Source: a virus. From it: a stretch of DNA of 53,749 nucleotides. Below, piece after piece: positions 1 through 7,980 of this stretch (position 1 is the first letter of the stretch; each line of letters opens with the position of its first letter). A program made the position numbers and the translations under genes. Location of the stretch: IMG/VR virus record IMGVR_UViG_3300031227_000062, positions 1-53,749 of that record, one strand, 5' to 3'. Under the pieces are notes generated by a model that was not told the DNA's origin, ran no database searches, and worked only from the letters and a program-made list of their open reading frames with translations.

Positions 1-1
1 T

Positions 2-184
2 CGATTAGCGGACACACATGACCCAGGCCGTGAACAATGGCTGCTTGATGCAATCTGTAACAAAGCCTGGGAAGGAATAAGGGAAATCATGGAGGAAAAA
101 GAAAAATCAACAACGTCTTGCACTATCAATTTCTCTGATGACACTGAGGGTCTACCAAGCGGGCATTGGCGGGACTTCGATTAA
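2..184 (+). CDS. Hypothetical protein, 5'-truncated by window edge
   Basis: An open frame enters from the left edge and stops with TAA at 182-184. About 60 codons are visible. The peptide is charged, with a run rich in Glu and Lys, and ends GHWRDFD. No domain is recognised. It lies 23 bases before the next gene on the same strand, whose ribosome binding site follows directly, so it looks like the last part of an upstream early gene. The real start is outside the window, and coding status rests only on the open frame and its position. Confidence 0.5.
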   Translation, partial: RLADTHDPGREQWLLDAICNKAWEGIREIMEEKEKSTTSCTINFSDDTEGLPSGHWRDFD

Positions 185-207
185 AGTAAAACTAATGGAG
201 GAAAAAC

Positions 208-702
208 ATGACTAACAAGCCAATGACTAATGAAGAGATAGCCTGGCAGAAGAGGATTCTGGAGTGCCCAGAGTTTGATTGCCCATGGCGGAATTCAACT
301 GTGTGCTACGGATGCCAATCGCCCGAGGGCCTGCCACCCGCAAGCAAGTCCGAAGTTTTGGATAGGATCCGAGCCAAGATGGTTGTTGCTTCAAGGCTTG
401 TGTTTGAAGGTGAGATAACAGAGGGCGACTTGGTCAATGAAGCGTTTCCTGTCTGGCAGGCTGTCATTTCAGAAGAGTTGGACCTCCTGTACGCTGCCCT
501 AAAGGCACGCGGAGTTTCGATCCGGTTCCTGCAAAAAGGCTTGCAGCTTGAGATAGAAGGGAGGCACGATCTGTGGGAGGCCAACAAGGAGCTTCGTTGT
601 CAGGCGCACTGGCATAAGGGTTGGCCTGCTGTTGGGTACTTCAGCTTAGGATTCCTGATAGCCTTCATCGTTGTTGCTATTATGGCACTATGTGTTGGAT
701 AG
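208..702 (+). CDS. Hypothetical protein with Cys-rich N-terminus and C-terminal membrane segment
   Basis: 164 residues. A GGAGG ribosome binding site sits just upstream of the ATG. Residues 19-36 contain four cysteines (CPEFDCPWR, then VCYGC), which could bind a metal or form disulfides. The middle is an amphipathic helical region. The last 20 or so residues (FLIAFIVVAIMALCVG) form one clear transmembrane helix, so the protein is probably tail-anchored with its Cys-rich part in the cytoplasm. It is followed 12 bases later by another small gene with a strong ribosome binding site, so the two are co-transcribed. No family is recognised. Confidence 0.75.
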   Translation: MTNKPMTNEEIAWQKRILECPEFDCPWRNSTVCYGCQSPEGLPPASKSEVLDRIRAKMVVASRLVFEGEITEGDLVNEAFPVWQAVISEELDLLYAALKARGVSIRFLQKGLQLEIEGRHDLWEANKELRCQAHWHKGWPAVGYFSLGFLIAFIVVAIMALCVG

Positions 703-714
703 AGGAGAAAAAAC

Positions 715-918
715 ATGTTCGTAATACCTAGACTTAGTATCAAGGAGATCTCGCCCCTGTGCAACAAAGGTTGGCGAGTGGTGTTGGCTGAAGGTCGCTT
801 TGTTGCCCAAGTTGTGATACTATTTGAGGACACAGCGAATCTTGCTGAAGCAGATTGGCATGGGATTAAAGGGGCTGAAATACCAACATATGTGAAAGTA
901 GAGGCAGAACTGGAATGA
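715..918 (+). CDS. Small hypothetical protein
   Basis: 67 residues, ATG start preceded by GAGGAG. No signal peptide or membrane segment is visible. The composition (alternating hydrophobic and charged residues, many beta-prone stretches) suggests a small folded cytoplasmic protein. Its stop codon overlaps the ATG of the next small membrane protein (ATGA at 915-918), a sign of translational coupling within an early operon. No family recognised. Confidence 0.65.
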   Translation: MFVIPRLSIKEISPLCNKGWRVVLAEGRFVAQVVILFEDTANLAEADWHGIKGAEIPTYVKVEAELE

Positions 919-1085
919 CACTAAGTGATTGGCTATGGGGCGGGTGCTTAGCTCTGACTGTCTTTGTGGGTCCCTGGCTAGTGTTGCACTACCTGACCAG
1001 GCGTCTCAGAAACGATCCGAGGCCCAATGGCAAGACAATAGATGATTGGATTTTACGTGGAGGGAAAAAAGATGGATCTAGCTAA
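915..1085 (+). CDS. Small single-span membrane protein
   Basis: 56 residues, starting at the ATG that overlaps the previous stop (ATGA). An N-terminal hydrophobic stretch (residues 6-27, including CLALTVFVGPWLVLHYL) is followed by a basic patch TRRLR, which by the positive-inside rule puts the C-terminus in the cytoplasm. The C-terminal tail is polar and ends GGKKDGSS. Its last 14 bases overlap the likely start of the winged-helix gene downstream. It could be a small early host-takeover membrane protein, but no function can be read from the sequence. Confidence 0.5.
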   Translation: MTLSDWLWGGCLALTVFVGPWLVLHYLTRRLRNDPRPNGKTIDDWILRGGKKDGSS

Positions 1086-1353
1086 AAGATGCAGCGTCTT
1101 AGGATCTACAACACGGGTTAATATCTTAAACTTTCTTAGGGACAATAGCCCTGCCACTGTGCCAACCATTGGCATAGCACTTCTTGGATCTACATATGAA
1201 CTTGTCTCTCTAAGAAGGCACTTAAAAATCTTATGCAGAGCTGGGTTTTGTGCCCGTCGCCGCATCGGTAGAGCATACAGCTACTACCTGACCGCTGACC
1301 GAGTACCTGTATTGCTGCAGGACATTCAGGAGCTTTTCGGTTTGCACAGTTGA
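1072..1353 (+). CDS. ArsR-like winged-helix DNA-binding protein
   Basis: 93 residues from the ATG at 1072. An in-frame ATG at 1042 would give 103 residues, but GGAGGG lies about 8 bases before 1072, which decides the start. The chain has the layout of a small ArsR/MarR-type winged helix: an N-terminal helix (VLGSTTRVNILNFL), a recognition-helix region (TYELVSLRRHLKILCRAGF) and a beta wing (CARRRIGRAYSYYLT), then a C-terminal helix. It probably binds DNA as a dimer and regulates phage transcription. It is encoded directly upstream of the promoter at 1364-1392, so that promoter is a natural candidate target. The fold is a sequence-pattern judgement. Confidence 0.65.
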   Translation: MDLAKRCSVLGSTTRVNILNFLRDNSPATVPTIGIALLGSTYELVSLRRHLKILCRAGFCARRRIGRAYSYYLTADRVPVLLQDIQELFGLHS

Positions 1354-1363
1354 AAACGGCAGT

Positions 1364-1392
1364 TTGCATAGTCGTGAGTTGTAGTGTATAAT
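1364..1392 (+). promoter_or_regulatory. Candidate sigma70-type promoter for the replication operon
   Basis: A perfect -10 box TATAAT (1387-1392) lies 17 bases downstream of TTGCAT (1364-1369, three of six matches to the -35 consensus). It sits in the only gap (1354-1424) between the regulator gene and the nuclease gene. Transcription would begin near 1399, giving a short leader with GGGGGG before the GTG start at 1425. Confidence 0.6.
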
Positions 1393-1424
1393 AGACGCAG
1401 AGTTTAGAATCGCTTGGGGGGACT

Positions 1425-2573
1425 GTGAAACAATATCCTGTACACATTACGGATATGAGGGCTTTTAAAAGCTGTAGACAGCTTTGGGATTTTACGTCAC
1501 CACTCCGTCGCAACCTAACTCCTCGGTGGCCTAATAAACACCTCTGGGAAGGGACGGGGGTACACATAGCATTTGGTAGATACTACGATCCTGATGATCC
1601 TTTCAACGCCGAAGCAGCAATGTTAGTTTTCAATAACTGGCTTATCCGCTCCTGGGCAGATCTGGAAGAGCAAGACCTTCCACCAGATCGCTGGGAAGAT
1701 ATCTTTCAAGCGGCAATGCAGACTACCGGTATCTTGCAGCACTACTTTGAGTGGGCACCTAAACACGACAAGTTTACCGCTCTAGGGACCGAGATTCCTT
1801 TTCGTATCCCTTTACCACTGTTCCCAGGCAAGCAAGTTTTCTATGAGGGCAAAGCCGATGGACTTGTACGCTGGGAAGATGGTATGTATTGGCTATTGGA
1901 GCATAAAACCACCAGTAGCTATCCAGATTTTAGTTTGCTGTTTTTAGACGAGCAGTGCATTTCTTACCAGTGGGCTGCACAAATAGATCACCGTTTCGAG
2001 GGTACGCGCCCTGTGGGAACGGTGTACAACTTTCTCTTCAAAGCTCTACCGACAATCCCACGGGTGCTAAAACGCGGTGGACTGTCTATAGCTAAGAACA
2101 TTCGGACTACCTATGAGGTCTATCTAGCTGAGATAGAGAAACAAGGTCTCTCAGCGGCAAACTACCAAGGTGTCTTGGCTCGACTAGCAGAGCAAGAGAA
2201 TCCGTTTTTTAGGCGAGTACGAATTAAGCGACAGCCACGAGCGATGAAAACGTTTGGACAGCGTTTCATGAACACCATAGCTGAGATGGTTGATCCACAG
2301 ATACCAATTGTCCCCTCCCCAAATTGGTGGTCTTGTAAGACTTGCCCGTTTAGGAGCCCTTGTGCTATGATAGCGAATGGATTTAGTCCTGAGCCACTAT
2401 TGAAAGCAAACTACCGCAAGCGCGAAGCAATGCCCTCGCCGGTTCCCGAGAAGATCTGCCGCCGCTGTGGAGAGTGGAAACCACTAGAGGATTTTGCAAA
2501 AGATCACCGTTCTAAAGATGGCTTGCAGTCATGGTGTAGAGTTTGTAAAAGCAATAGAAGAAGGAGTAACTGA
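1425..2573 (+). CDS. PD-(D/E)XK nuclease, RecB/Cas4-like with Fe-S cysteines and a C-terminal zinc finger
   Basis: 382 residues with a GTG start after a G-rich ribosome binding site. The PD-(D/E)XK core is visible: Asp145 in GKADGLVRW, then Glu159 and Lys161 in LLEHKTT. Cys17 in the N-terminal helix pairs with a C-terminal cluster Cys304-x2-Cys307-x5-Cys313, the arrangement that holds a 4Fe-4S cluster in AddB, Cas4 and Dna2-type nucleases. Beyond this a separate C-x2-C...C-x2-C segment (ICRRCGEW to WCRVCKS) resembles the zinc ribbon often found next to HNH or VSR nucleases. In phages such enzymes resect DNA ends for recombination-dependent replication, consistent with the RecA-like ATPase and SSB-like genes nearby. 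Its stop overlaps the next start (TGATG). Confidence 0.8.
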   Translation: MKQYPVHITDMRAFKSCRQLWDFTSPLRRNLTPRWPNKHLWEGTGVHIAFGRYYDPDDPFNAEAAMLVFNNWLIRSWADLEEQDLPPDRWEDIFQAAMQTTGILQHYFEWAPKHDKFTALGTEIPFRIPLPLFPGKQVFYEGKADGLVRWEDGMYWLLEHKTTSSYPDFSLLFLDEQCISYQWAAQIDHRFEGTRPVGTVYNFLFKALPTIPRVLKRGGLSIAKNIRTTYEVYLAEIEKQGLSAANYQGVLARLAEQENPFFRRVRIKRQPRAMKTFGQRFMNTIAEMVDPQIPIVPSPNWWSCKTCPFRSPCAMIANGFSPEPLLKANYRKREAMPSPVPEKICRRCGEWKPLEDFAKDHRSKDGLQSWCRVCKSNRRRSN

Positions 2574-2782
2574 TGGCTAACCTGTATGTAACTTTTAAGG
2601 TTCTAATCAGTGAAGATCAGTTTTCGTTTCAGTGTAAGCATACAGAATTGGAGCTACAGTTGATGGCTCCAGAGCAACTGTTGACTCTGATAGATCCTGG
2701 CGAGATGCTGCTGGGAATCATGCACGCAGCGCTTGATGACTATGCTAGATTGCCAGAAAAAGACGAAGAGGAAGAGGTATAA
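2573..2782 (+). CDS. Small acidic hypothetical protein
   Basis: 69 residues. The ATG overlaps the stop of the nuclease gene (TGATG) and its own stop overlaps the next ATG (TAATG), so it lies inside a translationally coupled chain. The N-terminal half is beta-prone (NLYVTFKVLISEDQFSFQC) and the C-terminus is very acidic (EKDEEEEV). No family is recognised. Confidence 0.65.
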   Translation: MANLYVTFKVLISEDQFSFQCKHTELELQLMAPEQLLTLIDPGEMLLGIMHAALDDYARLPEKDEEEEV

Positions 2783-3027
2783 TGTCTACTCCTATAGCCC
2801 AAGATGAACTCGAAAATTACTTATTGGCAAAGTGTACTCACGAGATTGGCTTTGATGGTACCTCTGCTGTAGCTCTTCGGTTACTGCGTAAATATCGAGA
2901 AGCACTAGTGGAAGTTGTACTGTTGCACACAATAGCCAATGAGGCCCCTACTAATTTGACAGAGCAAATTTTTCGCACTGTAAAACAAGCGCTAACTCCG
3001 AATCCAAACACAGCGCAGGGGGCGTAG
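2782..3027 (+). CDS. Small helical hypothetical protein
   Basis: 81 residues, ATG start overlapping the previous stop by one base. The sequence is predicted to be mostly helical and contains no cysteine cluster, membrane segment or nucleotide-binding motif. It is followed by a GTG start that overlaps its stop (TAGTG). Its role is unknown; its place between the nuclease and ATPase genes only suggests an accessory role in DNA metabolism. Confidence 0.6.
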   Translation: MSTPIAQDELENYLLAKCTHEIGFDGTSAVALRLLRKYREALVEVVLLHTIANEAPTNLTEQIFRTVKQALTPNPNTAQGA

Positions 3028-3233
3028 TGAAAGGTGTTTTGGCATTAGAAACTGAGATTAGACGATCTAGAACACGCTTGCTAAAATTGAGCAATGCTGG
3101 TAGACTAGGCGTGTCTCCCGAGGCTACAAGATGTATTGAGCGGTTGGCAGAACACCTGAAACAAGCGAGTTTACTAGCAGGTGCGTTACGACAATATGAA
3201 GTAGGGAGGCGCTCAAGCAGTGATATATTATAA
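3027..3233 (+). CDS. Small basic helical hypothetical protein
   Basis: 68 residues from a GTG at 3027 overlapping the previous TAG. It is rich in Arg and Leu (ETEIRRSRTRLLKLS) and looks like a helical hairpin, possibly nucleic-acid binding. The last 14 bases overlap the following gene, whose ribosome binding site GGGAGG (3204-3209) lies inside this one. No family is recognised. Confidence 0.55.
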   Translation: MKGVLALETEIRRSRTRLLKLSNAGRLGVSPEATRCIERLAEHLKQASLLAGALRQYEVGRRSSSDIL

Positions 3234-4110
3234 AGTAATGAACAAGGACGGCACTATATATCATAGGGATCATAACGACGTTATTAAGGGGTCTTTACCT
3301 GTAAAACAAGAGGATGGGTACTGGATACCGGGTAAATGGATGCCTAAAATTCCAGGGGTAGCTGCAGGAGCTTTAGGCTACAGTGTCTTTACATTGCAAC
3401 AGTTACCAAACTTTTTCTCGTCTGTGTTGTTTGAAGTAGAAGGACGCGGTGAGCACATAGAGGGAACATCTCAACTGTACTGGCAAGAGACTAGATTATT
3501 GCGCAGGATAGACTCCTGGTCTCTACGCGCTGCAAGTCTCTACGCTTGTGATTGTGCTGAGCAAGTGATGGACTTTTTTGTGCGCGAATACCCTCAAGAA
3601 AGGACTCCGCTAGAAGCTATTAGTTATACACGGGGCGGGAGTCTAACAGACGGAGAGCTAGAGTGCCTAGCTAAAGCAACTGCTGGTATCTGTACTAGGA
3701 TTTTAATAGATCTGAAGGAAGTGTACTCGCATCGTAAACTGGCAGCCACGCAAGCTGCTAGTGCTGCAGCATTTGCTTGTGCAAGTGCGTATAGCATTGC
3801 TGCTGTACAGGAGGCTATGGATTATGCGCGGTTAGCCTTTCGACGCGAGGCTATAGCTCATGGAGATAGCGCTGCCGATGATCTTACAGATAAGAAGCCT
3901 ATCATGTCCGTAATTGAAAAACAAATGTGGGATTGGCAAATGGCTAGGCTGCAAGATTATTTGGCCGATGGTACCATAGGTCCTGATGCGCCCTACGGCA
4001 TGAAAGGTATTACTAGCCACACTAACAATATCAGACTAAAATATGGAGCTATGTGGAGAACGGCACCAGAAGTCAAAGATCCATATGGAAATGAGGGGCA
4101 CAAATGGTAA
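3220..4110 (+). CDS. Alanine-rich helical protein, similar to phage proteins often labelled putative immunity protein
   Basis: 296 residues from GTG at 3220, with GGGAGG ten bases upstream; an internal ATG at 3238 is the alternative. The middle follows a recurrent phage pattern: a central segment ending FEVEGRGEHIEG, then ETRLLRRIDSWSLRAA and ACDCAEQVM, then an Ala-rich helical array (about residues 160-215, with ATQAASAAAFACASA) and a C-terminal WQMARLQDYL. In related proteins the Ala-rich stretch expands and contracts. The molecular role of this family is not established, and the immunity name rests on distant resemblance only. It overlaps the start of the ATPase gene by 7 bases. Confidence 0.6.
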   Translation: MIYYKVMNKDGTIYHRDHNDVIKGSLPVKQEDGYWIPGKWMPKIPGVAAGALGYSVFTLQQLPNFFSSVLFEVEGRGEHIEGTSQLYWQETRLLRRIDSWSLRAASLYACDCAEQVMDFFVREYPQERTPLEAISYTRGGSLTDGELECLAKATAGICTRILIDLKEVYSHRKLAATQAASAAAFACASAYSIAAVQEAMDYARLAFRREAIAHGDSAADDLTDKKPIMSVIEKQMWDWQMARLQDYLADGTIGPDAPYGMKGITSHTNNIRLKYGAMWRTAPEVKDPYGNEGHKW

Positions 4111-4931
4111 AGACATTAGGTCCAACAGCAGGTAGCACAAAACCGCATACCGTAAAACCAAACTACAATATGCAGTTCTTTCGGTTTCTGGTTTATGGGC
4201 ACATAGGAGTTGGCAAAACATACCTAATGGGTAGCATATGTGATGTGCCAGAGCTCTGCCCTATTTTGTATTTAGACTCAGATATGGGCACTATGACTAT
4301 ATCAGACAGGGATATCGAAGTAGTTCCTATCAAATGTGCTAAGGATATTGAGGACGTAAACAAATATGTCCGAGCGCACCCTGGAGAATACAAAACCGTA
4401 GTCCTCGATGGGCTGACGGCCTGTTACAATCAGATGATCCGGCTCCGTATGCTGGCCCCTGGGCGCACAAGCAATGAGGACCCATATGTACCAAGTCAGC
4501 GTGACTGGATGCACGGAACGTTCAGAATGCGTCTTGTACTTGATATGCTCAAAACTGCCCCAGTGAATTTCATAGCAACCGCAATGGTTGACATTCGAGC
4601 TAATGAAATCACACAAGCGCCGATGATCCGTCCGGGTTTGTCAAATAAGTTGGCTGGCGAGGTAGGGGCACTTTTTGATATCGTGGGGTACTTGACTGTA
4701 AAAATACAGATCAAGGAAAAAACTCGGCTACTACAGTTAGACCCGTTTGGAGGCCGGGCAGCTAAAAACAGAGCAATTTACCCCCTGCCTGCGGTGTTAG
4801 AACGCCCACACATGCACATTCTCTACGGGCGAGCCGTCCTTGGTCGCCCATTGGAGACACTACAAAAGGAGGCGGCAGAATTGGAACGAAAGCATCAGGC
4901 GCATATTCAATCCCTAATCACGAAGGAGTAA
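4104..4931 (+). CDS. RecA-like P-loop ATPase, Sak4/AAA_24 type (recombination)
   Basis: 275 residues. A Walker A motif GHIGVGKT is at residues 32-39, followed by LYLDSDMG at the end of the next strand and a Walker B-like VVLDGLT near residue 98. This order matches the short RecA-like phage ATPases grouped as AAA_24 or Sak4, which promote single-strand annealing together with an SSB. The partner idea is supported by the next gene, an SSB-like protein only 2 bases downstream. It would act in the cytoplasm on single-stranded DNA during recombination-dependent replication. The exact subfamily is inferred. Confidence 0.75.
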   Translation: MVKTLGPTAGSTKPHTVKPNYNMQFFRFLVYGHIGVGKTYLMGSICDVPELCPILYLDSDMGTMTISDRDIEVVPIKCAKDIEDVNKYVRAHPGEYKTVVLDGLTACYNQMIRLRMLAPGRTSNEDPYVPSQRDWMHGTFRMRLVLDMLKTAPVNFIATAMVDIRANEITQAPMIRPGLSNKLAGEVGALFDIVGYLTVKIQIKEKTRLLQLDPFGGRAAKNRAIYPLPAVLERPHMHILYGRAVLGRPLETLQKEAAELERKHQAHIQSLITKE

Positions 4932-4933
4932 TC

Positions 4934-5329
4934 ATGCCAATCTCAGTTAACATGACAGGGGTAGAAACTCGGCCCACACCGCTACCGCCTGGGTACTACA
5001 GGGCAGCCGTAAGCCAGTGCGAACAGAAAATCAGCAAGACCAACAACCCCTATGTCCTTTGGACTTTTGGAGTTCTTGAGCCGGAGGAGTTTGTCGGTCG
5101 CAAGGCTTTCTTCAACACGAGTCTGCAGTCACACGCCCTTTGGAGTCTCAAGCGTGTTCTCCTGGCCTTTGGCTACGAAAAGGCCGATCTAGAAGGCCAG
5201 GTAGAATTTGAACCTAGTGACTTAATCGGCGTCGAATGTACACTCTCGGTGGTCGAAGACACGTGGGACGGCGAGACAACCGGCAAGGTAGACCAGGTTC
5301 TCGCAGCAGGATCCGAACTGATCATCTAG
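4934..5329 (+). CDS. SSB-like / DUF669-type OB-fold protein
   Basis: 131 residues, ATG preceded by GGAG. Features typical of the phage family that accompanies Sak4 ATPases are seen: the N-terminal PPGYYRAAVSQCEQK strand, KTNNPYVLWTFGVLEP, an F-Y-E-K region around residue 75-80, and a C-terminal strand GVECTLSVVED. The fold is expected to be an OB barrel that binds single-stranded DNA. The stop is TAG at 5327-5329 and the gene is followed by a perfect 16-bp hairpin, ending this sub-operon. The family call is by pattern and context. Confidence 0.65.
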   Translation: MPISVNMTGVETRPTPLPPGYYRAAVSQCEQKISKTNNPYVLWTFGVLEPEEFVGRKAFFNTSLQSHALWSLKRVLLAFGYEKADLEGQVEFEPSDLIGVECTLSVVEDTWDGETTGKVDQVLAAGSELII

Positions 5330-5351
5330 ACTAGCCACAATCAATCACTCT

Positions 5352-5393
5352 TAGCAGCCTGAGCTTGCTGTTAGATTCAAGCTCAGGCTGCTA
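5352..5393 (+). terminator. Perfect 16-bp hairpin between SSB-like and primase genes
   Basis: TAGCAGCCTGAGCTTG (5352-5367) and its exact complement (5378-5393) enclose a 10-base loop. No T-run follows on either strand, so it is not a classic intrinsic terminator. It may be an attenuator, an RNA processing or stabilising structure, or a protein-binding palindrome. It fills most of the gap 5330-5412; the primase ATG lies 19 bases downstream. Confidence 0.55.
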
Positions 5394-5412
5394 CATCTAA
5401 AAACGGGGTCCT

Positions 5413-7980
5413 ATGATTAACGATTGTGGTTTGCTCCTAGCGATCTTTGCTGACCTGGCTGCATCTGAGTGGATAGAATTGTGTCTAGTTACCCAGGAAA
5501 GAAAAGGCCGCCAGTTATTCTTTAGTGATACTTTGCATCTGTTAGAGGCTGCCGAAGCTATTGGCGATAAAGAACACTGTTTTTTCGGTGTTGCGCCTAG
5601 AAAAAACCGTTCTGGCGTAGCCGAGAGCGTTGATCGCATCGGTGTTATTTGGGCAGACTTGGATGCTAAAGATTTCAATGATGATAAAGCTGCGGCATTG
5701 GCTGCTGCAGACCTGTTGGTGCTGCCGCCATCATACATCATAGACTCGGGGCATGGCTATCATGCGTACTGGCTATTACAGGAGGCGGTAGCCGCAGAGG
5801 ACGGTTGCGAGGTAGTTAGACTTGTAGGAACCTTACTTGGTGGGGGGCACGTAGGAGACCCTGCTAGGGTCATGCGGATACCCGGAACCTTCAACATTAA
5901 GGTTGAACCGTATGTCCCATGTACCGTAGTACGCAACAGACCGGAGCTGCGTTATAAATTAGATGATATCATTGCAGCAACTCAGATATCTGATCCTACT
6001 CGCCGCAGCATTTTAACTGGAAAACCAGGGCCTAAAGCTAGGGATAAAACCCGCTCTGGTGTAGACTGGCAAGCAGGCTCAGAACTCACCGATCTGCAAA
6101 TGTCCGAATATGCTATGAAAGCGATTTGGGCGGAGCACATCATTGGAGAGAAATCAAGAGAGGATAGTGGAAGATACTTAGATATCACTCTAAAAAAGCT
6201 GCAAACAAAGCAGCGGACTGCAAAAGCAGCTTATGATCCTAGCAGTTGCTTCTCTATGGCCGATGATGCCTATTTTGTAGTGGGAATAGGTAAGAGGGGC
6301 AAACATGTAGTTTCTACCTTTACCTTTGAACCTAAGCGGTTGCTAGAGGGACCTGACGAGGACATTTTTCTAGGGGACATTCACGCAGATGGTCGCATTT
6401 GGGAGGGGATACAGCTTCCTAAAAGTGCATTTCTCAGAGTGGATTCTTTAATGAAGAAGCTCGGGAAAGCCTCCTGGCAATGGTTAGGGACTGACACCGA
6501 GGTCAGATTTTTACTACCATTCATTATGAAACAATGGAAAGAGTTAGGAAGCCCTAGAGCAATAGCAACCTCTGTACTTGGAAGGCATGAAGATTATTGG
6601 GTAGCATCAGAGTACACGCTGAGTGCTACTGAAACGATGGATCGATACTCAGCTCCTATAGTCTACTCTCCCACAGGCAGAGCAGGGCCAGCGCTAGATT
6701 ACCCTCCAGGGTGTTCATTGCCTCTCTTAACAGAAATTCATGCTAAAATTTCCAAGATCAACGCTCCAGGAATTGTTTGGCCTATCCTAGGTTGGTTCAT
6801 GGCTACCCCCTATAAACCCTTACTTAATGATGCCCGAATTCTAGTACCTCATTTGATACTGTATGGTACCACAGGGGCCGGTAAAACGGCTACGCTAGAG
6901 TCCGCGTTCATGCCGCTATTGGGGTATCGCATACCAGCACACTCAGAAGATTGTAGTACCACGCCTTTTGTACTACTGTCTCTTCTATCTTCAACCAATG
7001 CAGTGCCGATAAGTTTAGCAGAGTTCCGACGGTCTACACTAGGAGAAGTATCTTGGCGCGCTCTGCTTCGCACTCTACTGCTGGCCTATGACGTGGGGCA
7101 TGATTCACGGGGGCGACCTAATCAGACCACGGTAGACTACCCTTTACATGCGCCATTGGTACTAAGCGGAGAAGACGTGATATCTGACCCAGCTGTGCAA
7201 CGGCGATCGATCGTCATTGGAATGACCCCTCGGGACATCGAAATGGGCACAGGGGCGTATGAAGCGTTTATGGATTTGATCTGCTTACCGCTATCACAGT
7301 TTGCTGCTCCCTATATACAGTACACTCTAACAGTATCGCAACAAGAGGCAACAGCTCAATGGAACTCTGCTCTTCAGGAAGTAGCTTCTGTGATAGATTT
7401 TCCATTGACAGAACGAATACGCCGAAACCTGGCTACCGTCTTATTTGGAGCCCGTTCATATGAAACTTTTATGCGGCTCCAAGGTGTTGTGCTAGAGGCA
7501 ACCCCCGCAGAGCACTTCATTGCTCCGTTGGGCGAAGTTCAAGGAGTGTCTATGAAAAGAGGCTACGTGTTATTGGATAGCTTCGTTGAGGAAGTTATCA
7601 ACGAAGCTCAAAAAGCCAGCTCCCAGTTTGTGTACACTCTAGACCTGGAAGGCGTCTTATGGTTTCACTTAACTACGGCGTTGAAGTGGTGGCGCAAAGA
7701 TCGGCTGGCTCGTAAGGAACCAGTTCTAGATAGCGCTGCTGTGAAACGCCAGTTGAGAGAGCTTTCCAAGGATTTGCCTGGGGAGGGACACTATGTTTGG
7801 GGGCCTACGAAGAAGGCCATAAGAGGAGGTGGTGGATCGCACAGAATGTATGGGCTACATATAGCTACCTGTTTTGAATTGGGTTTGGATGTACCAGATT
7901 CGCTGGACATTTTCCAGCAAACCATTACTTTCTCTGGGGGCTCAACTAGGATCCCCGGAAAAATTGAGGAGGTTTCATGA
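5413..7980 (+). CDS. Primase-helicase: RepB-like (AEP) primase domain fused to P-loop helicase
   Basis: 855 residues. The N-terminal domain carries the archaeo-eukaryotic primase signature: a D-x-D pair at residues 82-84 (WADLDAKDF), then SGHGYHAYW (112-120), with an Arg-rich RVMRIPGTFNIK after it, as in RepB-type primases. The C-terminal half has a Walker A GTTGAGKT near residues 485-492 and ISLAEFRRS/SGEDVISD segments, the plan of a DUF927-like or superfamily 3-type helicase. It would unwind and prime the phage DNA at the fork. Its last codons (IEEVS) contain the GGAGG that serves the next gene, whose ATG overlaps the stop (ATGA). Confidence 0.8.
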   Translation: MINDCGLLLAIFADLAASEWIELCLVTQERKGRQLFFSDTLHLLEAAEAIGDKEHCFFGVAPRKNRSGVAESVDRIGVIWADLDAKDFNDDKAAALAAADLLVLPPSYIIDSGHGYHAYWLLQEAVAAEDGCEVVRLVGTLLGGGHVGDPARVMRIPGTFNIKVEPYVPCTVVRNRPELRYKLDDIIAATQISDPTRRSILTGKPGPKARDKTRSGVDWQAGSELTDLQMSEYAMKAIWAEHIIGEKSREDSGRYLDITLKKLQTKQRTAKAAYDPSSCFSMADDAYFVVGIGKRGKHVVSTFTFEPKRLLEGPDEDIFLGDIHADGRIWEGIQLPKSAFLRVDSLMKKLGKASWQWLGTDTEVRFLLPFIMKQWKELGSPRAIATSVLGRHEDYWVASEYTLSATETMDRYSAPIVYSPTGRAGPALDYPPGCSLPLLTEIHAKISKINAPGIVWPILGWFMATPYKPLLNDARILVPHLILYGTTGAGKTATLESAFMPLLGYRIPAHSEDCSTTPFVLLSLLSSTNAVPISLAEFRRSTLGEVSWRALLRTLLLAYDVGHDSRGRPNQTTVDYPLHAPLVLSGEDVISDPAVQRRSIVIGMTPRDIEMGTGAYEAFMDLICLPLSQFAAPYIQYTLTVSQQEATAQWNSALQEVASVIDFPLTERIRRNLATVLFGARSYETFMRLQGVVLEATPAEHFIAPLGEVQGVSMKRGYVLLDSFVEEVINEAQKASSQFVYTLDLEGVLWFHLTTALKWWRKDRLARKEPVLDSAAVKRQLRELSKDLPGEGHYVWGPTKKAIRGGGGSHRMYGLHIATCFELGLDVPDSLDIFQQTITFSGGSTRIPGKIEEVS

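Noticed and set aside
1-184. Circular joining of the window ends into one early gene
   Set aside because: Joining 53749 directly to base 1 gives a stop within two codons in the frame of the gene starting at 53698, which does not match the frame open at the left edge.
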